Counted from the first letter of the stretch, positions 1 through 10,997 are shown. The stretch: 64,000 nt of DNA from Yponomeuta sedellus (GCA_934045075.1 OW203725.1:3329623-3393622); one strand, 5' to 3'. The notes: a model not told the origin generated them from the sequence alone. Translations and numbers: made by a program.

Positions 1-145
1 AGGTACCCGAGTCTAGGTACCTTGAGTTACTTTTGCCGTACATTTACAATATTTTAATCTACTGTAAAGGCTGTTTTTACAAAAAGCATGATATGTCGCA
101 CGCACAATTTAATATCGATTTTGAATTATTGTTACAATGAGCAAA

Positions 146-188
146 CAGTAAACTGCAGGCAGATGCTGGATCTGCCTGCAGTTTACTG
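146..188. repeat. Perfect 18-bp hairpin
   Basis: Two 18-base arms (starting CAGTAAACTGCAGG) are exact reverse complements around the 7-base spacer TGCTGGA. No protein or RNA family is recognised. The rest of 1-349 holds nothing I can assign. Confidence 0.6.
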
Positions 189-349
189 CAGACCATTGAC
201 GCCTAGAAGGTTCGATTTATGTGCGCGCGTAGACTTGAAGCAGCAACGAAATTAAATCCATGTTTGCCCGTGCAGTTGTCTTTGTACCACAATGCATAAA
301 CAGAATGTAGGCTCTGGGGTATAGTCTAACTTAGTCCATAGTGTTCAAC

Positions 350-455
350 CCCCAGTACCAATGACTTTGTTTAATTTCAAAGTTACGCACATTTGCTTCA
401 CGCTAACGGTGAAGGAAAACATCGTGAGGAAACCCGCGGCTTGGTTGGCTCCGCA
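350..455 (+). mobile_element. tRNA-SINE-3-related body fragment
   Basis: The stretch carries the body motifs of tRNA-SINE-3: GTACCAATGACTTTGTTT, then AAGTTACGCACATTTG, then GGTGAAGGAAAACATCGTGA. The tRNA-like head is missing. Its end (CGCGGCTTGGTTGGCTCCGC) matches, in reverse complement, the repeat at 36018-36222, so both belong to one subfamily. Confidence 0.6.
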
Positions 456-517
456 CGTATTGTCTAGTCTTACCTGTGGGCTAGGCCGACTAAGCTGACA
501 GGATGGTATAAGTGCTT

Positions 518-768
518 GGCAAGCCTACATCTACACTGTTGGGGCACGGGTCTCTTCCTGCATCGCAGGAAGGTTTGGCCATACTCCACCACGGGGGCCA
601 AGTCCGGGTTGGCGGAGGATTGTAAGACAGCGCGAGCCTTACTGTCAGAAGTTATCAAGCCGCCCATAAGGCCTCTGACATGGCTTAACGACTGTCATTA
701 TATGACAGCCGGCACCAACGGCTTCACGTGCCTTGCGAGGCACGGAAGCGCTCGGAAAAATGCCACCA
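518..768 (-). mobile_element. 5S-SINE-a, missing its 5S-like head
   Basis: On the minus strand this carries the 5S-SINE-a body and 3' end (CCGGACTTGGCCCCCGTGG, GGGGCACGGG in complement). It stops before the 5S-like promoter region. An open frame at 516-848 is simply a translation of this SINE. Confidence 0.8.
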
Positions 769-2120
769 AATATGTCCATGAATATTTACTATTATTACTT
801 CAGATAAAATTTGGCAGCTGTGACCCATTCTTCTTAGCATATCGATGATAGGTCATCGTGGCGAAAGAATTTGTCAATCGGCGTAAGGGACTCGTTGATT
901 GTTGCCCAGGGTTCGCCAGACGTACCTACGGACTCAGTGAGTACGTCGTTCGGGGAGGCTCCTTTCATGCACCTCCATCAGTCCACCTATTATGAACCGT
1001 GTTTTCTTCAAGGGTAATCTTCTGTTTGATGCACATTGACTGAAACAAGGAAAACGACGCCATCGATTAATAACAAGCGAGTAGCCTGTTATCTAAATTA
1101 GGAGGTGCCAGTAAAAACTGCAGCTTATGGCTGCCGTTCCCTGCAGATAGATACGTCAAATGGGTGTCGTCAAGGGGCTATAAATTCCATGCACTTATCG
1201 TCCTTTGTGGATCAGGGAAGCTTCACGGCATGTTTCGTAGACGGTAACGTTTTAGGGAGCGATAACCTATCGATGCTCGTGAATGTTTTAACGATAGAAT
1301 GAATAGGACAAACTAATTTATTTTTCATCCAAAAATGTTGCACGCTCTACCTACAGATATATTGTCAATTCAATTCAATTCTTTGCTGCGATTAATTACT
1401 GTGTAAATTACATGTCTTATTTAACTATTATGCGTAAAGTTTCATATGATTTTTAGATTAATATAATAACGATTATTATTATCGCATATAAAATAAAATT
1501 GTCCGGTACACCACATCAACAAAACTCTGCGTATATGGGATGAGTTGCGAAGAATGTCTACTTAAGTACCTACCTACCTACGTCTTAAGCGTTTTTTTGG
1601 TCACTAATTGATTTCAATAAATTTAAAGGAACTTTCCTCCTGCTGGAGTAATAAAAGAAGTATGCAAGCGTTTAGAAATTTGTTGCTAATTGAAATATCA
1701 CAGGCGCTTAAAATAAAACGTATTTTTAGAAAATCTAAAGAGCTCCTTTGATGAGATTTAAATCTTCCAAAACATAAGGGTTTCAACCTATTTAAAAACT
1801 TATTTCACTAATTGAAATTCCAACTCGATTGCTTATTTCAACAAAGTAAACAAAGCCGTGACTACTTTGTCGTTGAACCATAAAAATGCGCAGAAAAACA
1901 TTTATCGCCAAATTGATCCGTCCCCTAAAAGGGCCTAAATGACCGATTTTTAGGGACCATTTAACTTAATGTATTTAGCAAGGAAAGGGTGTATACCGAT
2001 CAAGTGTAAGCGCGTAATGTTTTTATTTTCGCTATTCAGGGAGGGTCCCGAAGCAACGGTGTACTTTGAGCTATTAATTTACTTTAATTTGTGGAGTTTG
2101 CACCCTTTATTCAAAAAAAG
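769..2120. other. Unassigned stretch, no gene
   Basis: Both strands show only short open frames without recognisable motifs. There is a small CTAC-type run near 1567-1580. No repeat family met elsewhere in the window was recognised. Confidence 0.5.
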
Positions 2121-2477
2121 GAGCGCTCGTCGCCTAGCCGAACCGAGTGATTGGAATCAATCACTTGTGTTAAGCACCAACAAGCGTGGTCAGTTGCAGG
2201 ATGGGTGACCGTCCCGTGACTACCACTAGGGGCGTTTTTTCCGAGCGTTTCTGTGCTTCGTAAGATAAGCTAAGCCGTTGGTGCCGGCTGTTGTACAACG
2301 GCAGTCGTTAAACAATGTCAGATGCCTTATGTGCGGCTTGATAACTTCTGACTGTAAGGTTCGCCACTGTCTGACAATCCTCCACTAACCCAGACTTGGT
2401 GGAGTATGGCCTAGCCTTCCTGGGATGCACGAAGAGACCCGTGCCCCAGCCGTGGGGACTTACAAGGGTTGATATCG
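2121..2477 (+). mobile_element. 5S-SINE-a, near full length
   Basis: The element runs from AGCGCTCGTCGCC through a 5S-like promoter region to the end GGGTTGATATCG. The promoter region (GTTAAGCACCAACAAGCG, then GGATGGGTGACCGTCCC) lines up with the A box/intermediate element and C box of 5S rRNA genes. A body common to all copies follows (GTTGGTGCCGGCTG, CGTGCCCCAGC). SINEs of this class (SINE3) use a 5S-type internal pol III promoter and are copied by LINE enzymes. The copy has point changes but is nearly complete. Confidence 0.8.
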
Positions 2478-2542
2478 ATTCGTAAAAGGACCAAATTAGA
2501 GAAACACATAGGTGGTTTGTGTTAACTGACCCTGCCTAAGTA

Positions 2543-2630
2543 TATAAGATAAGAATATTCTGTATTGTACACCGGAAAATTGATACAGAACAGCAGATAC
2601 AGAAGATAAGATACAATTGGCGGCCTATAA
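2543..2630 (-). mobile_element. CR1-like LINE 3' end
   Basis: Read on the minus strand this ends in a TCTTA-rich tail after a pyrimidine-rich 3' UTR. It contains ACAATTGGCGGCCT in the given strand, the signature shared with the coding LINE copy at 32722-33558. It is severely 5'-truncated. Confidence 0.65.
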
Positions 2631-3489
2631 TATTTAATTTTGTTCAGTTTTTGACCACATGTAAACAGACCTAAAACGTTTGTAGGTACTACACATTATT
2701 AATCTAAAGTCAATTAAGTTATTCCGGATTTAGGTCAATAATGTAAACAGTTTGTTAATAAAATACTTATTATATGACTCAGTCCAAAGTCATATATTGA
2801 TGTGCAATTCAAAAACAATATTTGAGTATCAAAAAAATGGTTTTACAATTAATAATATGCCATAGATCTATAAATACGTTCCATACATAGAGCAAGTATA
2901 TTATTTTGGAACTAGTCTCATCATAAAAAATGCTTATATTAATGAGTACAACCACCACATTAAACTACATAGACCTTTCACTCAGCACTCAGTCCCAATA
3001 TGATTCCCATTAAAATTGTTGACTCAAACTTTCAAATCACTCTACAGTTTTTTACAAGACGGCTTGTTACTGAAACATGTTACGGACAAGTTCTCTTGTC
3101 TCACACAAACCGCCAGCCCCGGGGCACCAGACGTTGCAGGCCCCAGATCCCAGGGGGCGCCCTTTACGACCCCACGAGTTAGGGGGCGCGGGCCTTTATA
3201 AGATCTGCAAGGGAACTGACGCGTGTTCGGGTGGGCTGCTCCAGCTTGATGCAGTTTTTGGATCCCACATGTTTTGCCTTGTTTCTTCTAGGTGGGTACA
3301 GCTGTCCTCCAACACGGGTTAGCTGTTTTGATGTCAGTTCTGTTTTGTGTCACCGGAGACCACTCCGGCAGTTATAATATTTTTATTCCCATATTCAGAA
3401 ATCAAACCATATCGTCCTCTTAACTACGCTTATCTGAAATGACTCGTAAATGTTAATTTGCGCAACCAATAAAAAATAGTATATTTCAT
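2631..3489. other. Unassigned stretch with a local GC-rich block
   Basis: No gene is recognised. Positions 3108-3205 are clearly more GC-rich than their surroundings (runs such as CCCCGGGGC and GGGGGCGC), and three overlapping frames there are short and motif-free. Confidence 0.4.
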
Positions 3490-3494
3490 CACAA

Positions 3495-3606
3495 GTGCGG
3501 AAAGGCTGTCATTGCAAAGAGTTTCGACAAATGTCTACCCGAGCGGTGGCGCAGCCGAAGGCGAGGGTTGACAGTCGGAACAAGTTGCAATGACGGTTCC
3601 GCACGT
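3495..3606. repeat. Fold-back repeat, MITE-like
   Basis: The left arm GTGCGGAAAGGCTGTCATTG and the right arm CAATGACGGTTCCGCAC are reverse complements with a few mismatches. They enclose a GC-rich centre. I see no convincing target duplication, so MITE status is only inferred. Confidence 0.45.
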
Positions 3607-3648
3607 GTACTGAACGACTATTTTTAATACAATACAGTTGCGAAAAAA

Positions 3649-3832
3649 TTAAACAATTTAAAAACCTATTTAGAGGCTAAAAATTTTGAACCCGCAACCT
3701 CTGGCTATCCGTGCCAGAGGTTGCGGGTTCGAATCCCGGCATGGGTGAAATTTTTAGCCTCTAAATAGGTTTTTAAATGTTTCCTTAGCACGGGTTAGTG
3801 CATTAAAAATAAAAATAGTTTAAACAATTTAA
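3649..3832 (+). mobile_element. tRNA-SINE-1 with inverted 5' portion, flanked by 13-bp target duplication
   Basis: Identical TTAAACAATTTAA at 3649-3661 and 3820-3832 brackets one insertion. Its left part (3662-3707) is the reverse complement of the B-box-to-tail region. Its right part (3708-3819) is the same region in direct orientation, with GGTTCGAATCCCGG, AGCCTCTAAATAGG and the full A-rich end. The two halves form a long hairpin. Because one target duplication encloses both halves, they entered together. Confidence 0.85.
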
Positions 3833-4484
3833 TAAAGAAAAATTATTTGGAAAATGGCGCCAACCGTAAAAGAATATAAGCAGAGATTTTTTTTCTTCAC
3901 CCATTCTGGTAGGCAAATGCTCATAGAGCCAAGTCTTCAGTAGGGTTTTTATATATGAAATGAAAATTAAATTTAATGAGATGAAATGAAACCTAACCTA
4001 ACTCATTCAATCAAATCATTAAATCTGATATTGAAACAAATTAGTAGCTTCTTTTTAGAAATATGCGTATTTGCATGAATTATAAAACTTGAATGATTTT
4101 TTTTAGTAAAAACTTCATGATTAGTTTTTCTTTTTATAATACACAATATTTTGACAGTTCGGAAAGAGAACACACGAGTGCGGGAAAGATAAAGAAAAAA
4201 GCACGAGTGTGTAAAAACCCACATCCCGCACGCTATACGTTCCTGCAATACGCCACTTTTTGAGCAAATGTATTAAAAAATTATATATTCTTTATAATTT
4301 GGTTTAAAACCAGGAATTGCTACTTGCCACTTCCGCTTTATGATACATGAAAGATTTATTTTGAGGCAGGTTTTCTCTCAGACAGTATATACTTCTTTCC
4401 TAAGCGCAAACTTCGCGAATCGGCCATTTCGTGTGCTGGTGTATGTATTGGTATTGCTAATAAATTAAAAAAACTTAGAAGACA

Positions 4485-4575
4485 AAGTCAACTCATTAGT
4501 CCATGTACCGGGGCATAAACTGACAACCTATTGAATGTGAATGAAGTGTTTTACTGACTGCGCTACCACCGATTT
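4485..4575 (-). mobile_element. Degenerate tRNA-SINE-3-like relic
   Basis: Reading order on the given strand (AAAGTCA...GTACCGGGGCA...GCGCTACCACCGA) matches the reverse complement of a tRNA-SINE-3 body and tRNA-like head as in 62325-62590. It is much diverged, so this is tentative. Confidence 0.35.
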
Positions 4576-4618
4576 TGCAATAAATATAAAAAAATTACAT
4601 ATTAATAAGTATGATTAA

Positions 4619-4670
4619 ATTAAAGACCACTGTGGACAGAAAGAGAATGTACTTACTAGAATTAAGAAAG
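4619..4670 (+). mobile_element. LINE-RTE-B coding fragment
   Basis: About 45 bases (CTGTGGACAGAAAGAGAATG and following) align with the start of the LINE-RTE-B fragment at 10232 onward. Nothing of the element continues downstream. Confidence 0.45.
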
Positions 4671-5721
4671 TAATTTGTTGGTGGTTTTTTCTTCTAAAAA
4701 TGTTGGAGTTAATTTGGCTAGCACCCTCTGCGATCAAGGCGTAGGGAATGAAACTAGTTGAATAATATATTATACTTGCTGACCCGGCAAGCGTCGTACC
4801 GCCACAAAATAAATAAAATACTTTTGTTAATAATTCGTTTATATTTATGTTCTACGCGGTGGAGATAAATCCACCATAGTATAGACCGATCCACGTGTTC
4901 TTCAGTAATGTGTAATGTAACTACTTAACTAGCCCAATTTAGTTTTTTATATATTCTACATAAATATAAGAGTAAAACATATATTATTAAAATATACTCT
5001 ACATGGTTTCTAAATTCGCCTTGGCCGGTTAGGAATGCACCGTATTTTTGTGTGCTTTTAATGCTCCCCAATAGAGAAGTGCTCCCTCCGTCATCTGCAT
5101 TGAAACTCCTGTTCCCTACAATTTAAAGACCATTTTATTTTGAAACATACGTTACAAGTTATAATAGAACGAACGTAATTTAATTGATGACGCATTGAAT
5201 TTGCGCAAATGGATTCATCGTAACTAAATTAAAATACTTTTCGTATTTGCAGACTATTCACTGGATGTGGCATGGAAATCAATTGTCGTCGCTCAAAAAA
5301 TCTTATAGCTGACCAGCGATTTTATGGCAATAGAATTTCTTGTAAGAACTATCTCACGTACCTAGGACAGTTTTTCTCAAACATGCTTGGAAATTTGAGC
5401 GTAAATTTCACAATCTTCTTCAAAAAAACTCGAAATTGAAACTGGCCAAACATGCGAGCAGCGGCCGGCAGAAGTTGTATGAACATCCTTATTTTGTGTT
5501 TTAGCGGCCAAATAAATTACATAGTAAACTCTATCTTTCGTGTAATTTAAAAATGGAACGATATTTTACTCCGAAACATAGCACCCAAGAAGGTTTTATT
5601 TAAATTTCGAACTGGCTTCCAAATAGAAAGTGATTTTTTATAAATATCTTTATTTTTACAGGACCATGTACTAAACTTAAGACCTAATGATTATTATCAA
5701 TAACTTACATATTGATACGTA
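4671..5721. other. Unassigned AT-rich stretch
   Basis: No open frame of note and no repeat family recognised from elsewhere in the window. Confidence 0.4.
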
Positions 5722-5875
5722 TTGATGGCAACTGATGTATTTGGTTCAAGATGACTTGAAAAAAGATGGTCAGAGTGGAGTTTTTTTTCTGTTGTCTTTT
5801 TCTCATTATGGCCTGAAGGCAGCGGCTTACATTTTAAATTGTACATTGACATTCAGCAGACCGAATGTAAATTAT
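5722..5875 (+). repeat. Unclassified dispersed repeat X
   Basis: Shares an ordered set of motifs with 19265-19395 and, inverted, with 32152-32245: GGCAACTGATGTA, then GCCTGAAGGCAGCGGCTTAC, then TACATTGACATTCAGC. No coding capacity or terminal structure is visible. Confidence 0.5.
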
Positions 5876-5890
5876 TTTTGTTGAAATAAA

Positions 5891-5978
5891 CTGAACAATC
5901 TCAATTTATTGAGATTGTTCTATCTTAATATCTGTTCTATCTAATCATGGTTGAGAGATTGGTCAATTTCTCAACCAT
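5891..5978. repeat. Two adjacent hairpins
   Basis: GAACAATCTCAA pairs with TTGAGATTGTTC. Immediately after, CATGGTTGAGA pairs with TCTCAACCATG. The second hairpin ends just where the following 5S-SINE-a copy begins. Confidence 0.55.
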
Positions 5979-6260
5979 GGGGGCCAAGTCCAGGTTGGTG
6001 GAGGATTGAAAGTTGCGGGCCTTACTGTAAGAAGTCTAATCCGCCCATAAGGCCTCTGACTTAGTTTAACGACTGCAATCTATCGACGGCAGCAGGCACC
6101 AACGGCTTAAAGTGCTTTGCGAAGCACGGAAGCGCTCGGAAAAAATGCCAATAGCGGTAGTCACAGAATGGTCACCCATCCAACTCCTGACCACGCCTGT
6201 TGTTGTTTGACCCAAGTGATAGATTCCCATCACTCGGTTCCGCTAGGCCACGAGCGCTTC
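5974..6260 (-). mobile_element. 5S-SINE-a, 3'-truncated but with 5S-like head
   Basis: The minus strand contains the head (complement of CACTCGGTTCCGCTAGGCC), the 5S-like promoter block and the body. It lacks the last part of the 3' end, where the preceding hairpin sequence starts. Confidence 0.8.
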
Positions 6261-6728
6261 ATTAATTTTATTACTATTGTTGAATAGTTATTATTATTAC
6301 TAGATCAGGTGAGTGGATATTTAGTGTTAGTTCGAAGTTAAAAGTTCAACCTACAAATATCTTCTATTGAATGAACAGCTTTATTTCAATAGAAATTGTA
6401 AATGTATTTTTCGATTCCGCGGAGTCCACAGTTCGTTCAGGATTCTTTCCGAGGCTTTGTCCTCATTTTTAAATTGGATTACGAGCCAGGGCCGCATTAG
6501 GAAATAAGGATGTCCATTTGAGTTTTGATGTTTTGGCAAACCACTTTTGTTGTCTTATGGAGTTATTTTTTTTGTATGAGAAAAGTTACTGTTCTATCGT
6601 GAAATGTAAATTGCTTGGTCAAACAAATCTCTCGTTTGAAGAGAACAGAATTAGGAAAAAAAAAATCTAGATAGAACCGTTGAAGACAAAAGTTTTAATG
6701 TGGAAATCGTTGTATATTGTTTAATTGT

Positions 6729-6962
6729 AAAAACCTATTTACAGGCTAAAAATTCCACCCATGCCGGGATTCAAACCCGCAACTTCTGGCTATCCGTGCC
6801 AGCGCTCTTTCCAACTGATCTAATGGGCGACTCACCGGCATCAGTTAAATTTCGAACCTCTTTACAATATTCGCTGTATTACGTACAGGCAGCGACATCT
6901 GGCTGAAGTAATTTGCATCAATTGTTTTTAAAATTGTCCTTAGCACGGGTTATTGCGTTTTT
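6729..6962 (+). mobile_element. tRNA-SINE-1 inverted body joined to a direct 3' tail
   Basis: Positions 6729-6924 are a nearly complete tRNA-SINE-1 read on the minus strand, including the complement of its 5' leader. At about 6925 this switches abruptly to the direct 3' tail (TTTTTAAAATTGTCCTTAGC, ACGGGTTATTGCG), followed by long T runs to about 6990. The same kind of junction is seen at 3649-3832. Confidence 0.75.
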
Positions 6963-7075
6963 TTTTTTTTTTTCGTTTTTTTTTTTTTTTCTCCGGACGT
7001 TCTACCTCTGGAGTTGCTCCCTAGTTATTACGTTTTTACAATTACTTACTTGCGTCTGGAGAGGCCTCAACATAA

Positions 7076-7690
7076 AATAAATAAATAAATAAAAAGCCTT
7101 TTATTGTTCTTCCAAGAGACGTTATACATAATTTACAAACATTTTTTTTTATATATATATATTTTTTGCATGCAAGTAAATGAATTGATAATTTGATTCT
7201 ACATGCAATGAATATAACAAAGTCAATATATTTATCTATCTATTTACAATTAATCCGAATCAGATACGTATTAAAATCTGTGAATTATGTTAAAATCATT
7301 AAAAATTATGAATCATATTAAAATCAATAAATTTATAAATAAATTATTTAAAAAACAAAATTAATCATATTAGAAGAACCCCTGGTAGGGTGAAGGCCTC
7401 CTCCAAGTTCAACCACGCATCTCTATCTTGAGCAATCTGTATCCAGTTAGTCCCGGCAATCCTTGTTATGTCGTCAGACCAACGTTTACATGGCCGTCCT
7501 CTGTGGCGCTTTCCGTCTTCTGGGCCTATCCACTCTGTTACGGATTTGGTCCAGCGCGAAGAAGGCATTCTGGCCACATGGCCGGCCCATTTCCATTTCA
7601 TCTTTCGAACATGTTCTAAGGCGTCCTTAATCCTGGTCCTCTTACGTATTTCAGTGCTTTTGTTTTTGTGTTGTAATTTTATATTTAAAA
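7076..7690 (-). pseudogene. LINE-RTE-A type C-terminal fragment with 3' UTR and tail
   Basis: On the minus strand 7690-7365 encodes the C-terminus of an endonuclease/reverse transcriptase of the RTE-like LINEs. The frame reads RTRIKDALEHVRKMKWKW then AGHVARM, then KRHRGRPCKRWSDDI and DRDAWLNLEEAF. The catalytic domains are absent, so it is 5'-truncated and dead. A 3' UTR follows to a (TTTA)n tail seen as AAAT units at 7074-7095. Confidence 0.75.
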
Positions 7691-7905
7691 TACTGCGCGA
7701 GGCCTCAACATAGGGCAACAAAAAGTTCAACATACAGTGCACTCGCGAAAGTGTTTGTGATACTGGAAGTGATCGTGAAGGCTAGTATTTTTGTGATTCC
7801 TAGTTCTAGATCGCTAGTATTGCGATAGATAACTTTCGCAAATACCCCCGATATCGGTAGCGACCTCTTTTATCTACTATTAGTTGGCGACATACCGACA
7901 CCTAG
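7691..7905. other. Unassigned stretch between two LINE fragments
   Basis: Moderately GC-rich, with repeated GATCG and TAGTATT motifs and stops in all frames. It could be the 5' UTR of a LINE joined to the truncated coding part that follows, but no copy exists in the window to test this. Confidence 0.3.
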
Positions 7906-8886
7906 CGACTTTTACCTGTTTCCTGCAACTCGGCACGGGGAGTGCCACAGGGTTCCATTTTAGGACCGTTGCTTTTTATACTGTATAGTGCCGATATTAC
8001 TGATAGTATAAAGAGTAGTGACCATTACCACTTGTACGCTGACGACGTTCAGTTATACACGTCAAGTGCCCCATTGGACACAGCTGTTGCAGTACGTAAT
8101 ATAAATTTGGATCTCGATCGTATTGCTGCCTGGTCGAGAAGGAACTGTCTTGTCCTGAATCCTGGTAAGTCCAAGTACATAGTACTTGGAACTAAAAATC
8201 AAATTCGTAATACGCTGGAAGTCCTTGCGACAAATTATGTAGCTATTGAGGGTCAACCCATAGCACGGGTGGAGGAGGCATGTAATCTCGGCCTACTTAT
8301 TGATCCTGAGTTGCGCTTTGAGAAGCACATAGTGCGGGTTGTGAGTAACTGCTTCTACCGTCTTAAGTTACTATACAGTATACGTGATTACCTAAGTGTG
8401 GATTTGCGTGTCCACCTTTGTGAATCGCTTGTATTGTCTAGGCTGAACTACTGTGATGTTGTCATCCATGGTTGCATACTTGGTCGAACAAAAAGGCTTA
8501 TACAGCGTGTGCAAAACGCATGTGCACGCTATTGCTTCCAGATCCCACCCCGCTCCCACATCACTCCGTACCTATGTGGTGCAAATCTGCTAAACATGCA
8601 GGCGCGCAGACAACTGCACCTTGCCACGTTGCTGTTCGGTGTTGTACGTTATGAGACCCCTCTTTATTTATTTAAAAAGCTCACTTGGTCTAGTCAGGCC
8701 AGGTATTACAAAGTAAGGGCCATTCTACCACAGCATCGAACGGCAGCGTTCCGAGGCAGTTTCAGATTTGCGGCATCTAAGTGCTGGAATGATATTCCTC
8801 CTCCAATCCATGCTGCGACTGGTAGGCACGCTTTCAGACGAAAGTTTGGAGCGTATTTGCTGGAAATGCAGAAGTCCTATCCTTAA
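7906..8886 (+). pseudogene. CR1-like LINE reverse transcriptase, C-terminal 326 codons
   Basis: The frame is open from 7906, without an upstream ATG, to TAA at 8886. It begins inside the reverse transcriptase: [16 protein letters not shown] is the RT motif just before the active site, and [10 protein letters not shown] holds the YADD catalytic aspartates. Downstream come [30 protein letters not shown] and [12 protein letters not shown], typical of the thumb and C-terminal region of CR1/Jockey-type LINEs. The endonuclease and RT fingers are lost. The retained frame has no stop, so this copy is relatively young. Confidence 0.85.
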
Positions 8887-9420
8887 TCCAGCACTTCCCT
8901 TATTTTATTGGTATATATATATATATATATAAGTATCGTTATCAGGTTTATGTATTGTGGGATTTATATATCTGCTAGTTATGTTTATTTAATTTATTTG
9001 TATGTACGAGTATTTTTACTATATGTGCAATTATTATTGTATTGTCCATAATATGTATTGTATTATTATTATTGTAAATTGTACCGGGTAGCGGGGAACA
9101 AAAAAAAAACCGGTCCCAACTGAAAATCAGTTTTGCTGGTGATGTGTTATTCGCAGCACACACCAGCAATGCATGCTGAGTTGGTGACATTTTTTTCTTG
9201 CCACGGAGGCACAATAGCTTGTTAAAAGATTTTACTGTTTTTTTGTACTTCCAAATTGATTATACTATTTTTATTTTTAATGCACTAACCCGTGCTAAGG
9301 AACAAATTTAAAAAAAAATTTTTAGCCTCTAAATAGGTTTTTAAATTCCTAATTGATGTTCATCTTCCCCATTACTGTGTATTTTTTATGTTTGTGCATT
9401 CGTGGCAATTTAAATAAATG
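8887..9420 (+). mobile_element. 3' UTR of the CR1-like LINE
   Basis: Continues directly from the coding end. It contains short TA and ATT runs, then a SINE tail insertion at 9274-9347, then AATTTAAATAAATG. The LINE ends in the (TTTC)n tract that follows, as expected of LINEs with simple-repeat tails. Confidence 0.65.
9274..9347. mobile_element. tRNA-SINE-1 inverted tail pair
   Basis: The complement of the SINE tail (TGCACTAACCCGTGCTAAGG) is followed within a few bases by direct TTTTTAGCCTCTAAATAGG. This is the same head-to-head arrangement as at 3649-3832, but with only tail sequence kept. Confidence 0.7.
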
Positions 9421-9625
<205 letters not shown>

Positions 9626-9779
9626 AAAAAAATATATGTATTGTTTAATTTTTCAGAACTCTATAGTTTGTAGTGTTCTTCAACTAAATACGTCTTAAGG
9701 GTAAAACCGAGGTGAAACACACTAACTCGGTGGCGGTGGCAGTCCATACATACGTCATTTAATAATAATGCAGTCTATA

Positions 9780-10065
9780 CACTTTCCATACGCCTTCTCT
9801 CTGAGAGAGAGTGCGAGCTGAACAACCACGTGTGTTCACCGCGAATTGGCAATTTCCAGCGCGGAGGTATGTCTACTCAGGTTTCCTCACGATATTAGGA
9901 TATTGCTACTTTAAATTTACAAATGTACGTAGCTTCAAAGACAACAAAGTGATGTCTTTGAAGCTACGTACGTAGGTACGTATGCTACGTATGTACGTAG
10001 TGAAGGTAAGTGCCGGTAATCGAGCTCCCGACCCTCCGAATGAGAAGCTGCAGTATTATTTATAT
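9780..10065 (-). mobile_element. tRNA-SINE-3-like element, minus strand, with internal hairpin
   Basis: Given-strand order is CTCTCTGAGAGAGAG (tail), TCAGGTTTCCTCACGATATT (body) and finally a diverged tRNA-like head (GAGCTCCCGACCCTCCGAA, ATGAGAAGC). This matches other minus-strand copies such as 62325-62590 but with a different tail. The body is interrupted by the perfect hairpin at 9925-9971. Confidence 0.6.
9925..9971. repeat. Perfect 19-bp hairpin
   Basis: GTACGTAGCTTCAAAGACA and its exact reverse complement flank ACAAAGTGA. It lies inside a SINE relic and is followed by further ACGTACGTA-type alternation to about 10000. Confidence 0.75.
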
Positions 10066-10231
10066 GGACGAATCTATGGACCGTCACCGCTGCCAGTCTG
10101 TTTCATCCTTGAGAAATAAACATAATAAATAGGCTTTAATTTTTAAACAACAACTCTGTTCTAAATTCGTATGAAAAATCTATTTCAAATAATTATATCA
10201 TTAGTGTACATGCACTAATATTCTGATCAGA

Positions 10232-10625
10232 GAACGTTGTGGACTGAAAGAGGATGTAGTGACTAGAATTGAGACAGGAATGTTGCGTTGGTTTGGACAT
10301 GTGGAGAGGATGAAGGAAGAAAGATTGACGAAACAAATATAATATATTTTTATTATTATATAATATAATATAAATTATATTGCGAATGTGAGTGAAAGGG
10401 TTGGTAAGGGTCGTCCCAGGCGGACATACATCGACCAGATAGGGGATGTATTAGCAAAGGGAAAGATAAAAAGTACCCGGAACCGGCGTGCGTGCATCCA
10501 ACGTATGAACGTTGAAGAAGCGAAGGTGATCTGTCAGGATCATGGCAAGTGGCAGTCCCTGGTCTCTGGCTTCCCCTCTGGGATACAGGCGTGAGGATAT
10601 GTATGTACATGCACTTAGCAGTAAA
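10232..10625 (+). pseudogene. LINE-RTE-B C-terminal fragment with AT-rich in-frame expansion
   Basis: The first part encodes ERCGLKEDVVTRIETGMLRW then FGHVERMKEERLTKQI. The second part, from 10382, resumes in the same frame with GKGRPRRTYIDQIGDVL, IKSTRNRRACIQRMN and EEAKVICQDHGKWQSL. This matches the RTE-like LINE C-terminus. Between them about 45 bases of AT-only repeat (10337-10381) add stop codons. It ends in TATGTATGTA, the family tail, so it is a 5'-truncated dead copy. Confidence 0.75.
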
Positions 10626-10997
10626 AACCTAATTCGGAATCACCCTGTACAATCCTCACCCTGTACAATTCTACTTTCGACACACAGCCGTCAGGCAAAG
10701 TGTAATAAAGCACCTACTCTACGGTTCCCGTGGGGTGAACAATAAAAATTTTACTTTTTCACCCCACATCCTGCATTTGCTGATTCACACTCTCGGAAGG
10801 ATCGTTTCGAAGCCTTCGCAAGTTGTTTTATGGCAAGTAAGTCAGCGGCTACACAGAGACGTGGGACGGACGGCACAGACGTGAGGCGTTGTATAGGAAA
10901 TCGCACCCTCGCCCCGTCTCTGGGTGGGCTTCGTCCTGGTCGTTTAATTTTGTATGAGACGTCTTTTGTATGTCTGTTACGCGCCCCTACTGTGTGG
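10626..10997. other. Unassigned, locally GC-rich stretch
   Basis: Contains CACCCTGTACAAT-type duplicated words near 10640-10670 and a GC-rich centre near 10850-10960. No protein or repeat family is recognised. Confidence 0.35.

Noticed and set aside
3000..3322. Three overlapping plus-strand frames in the GC-rich block
   Set aside because: They overlap in different frames, lack motifs and arise because GC-rich DNA contains few stops.
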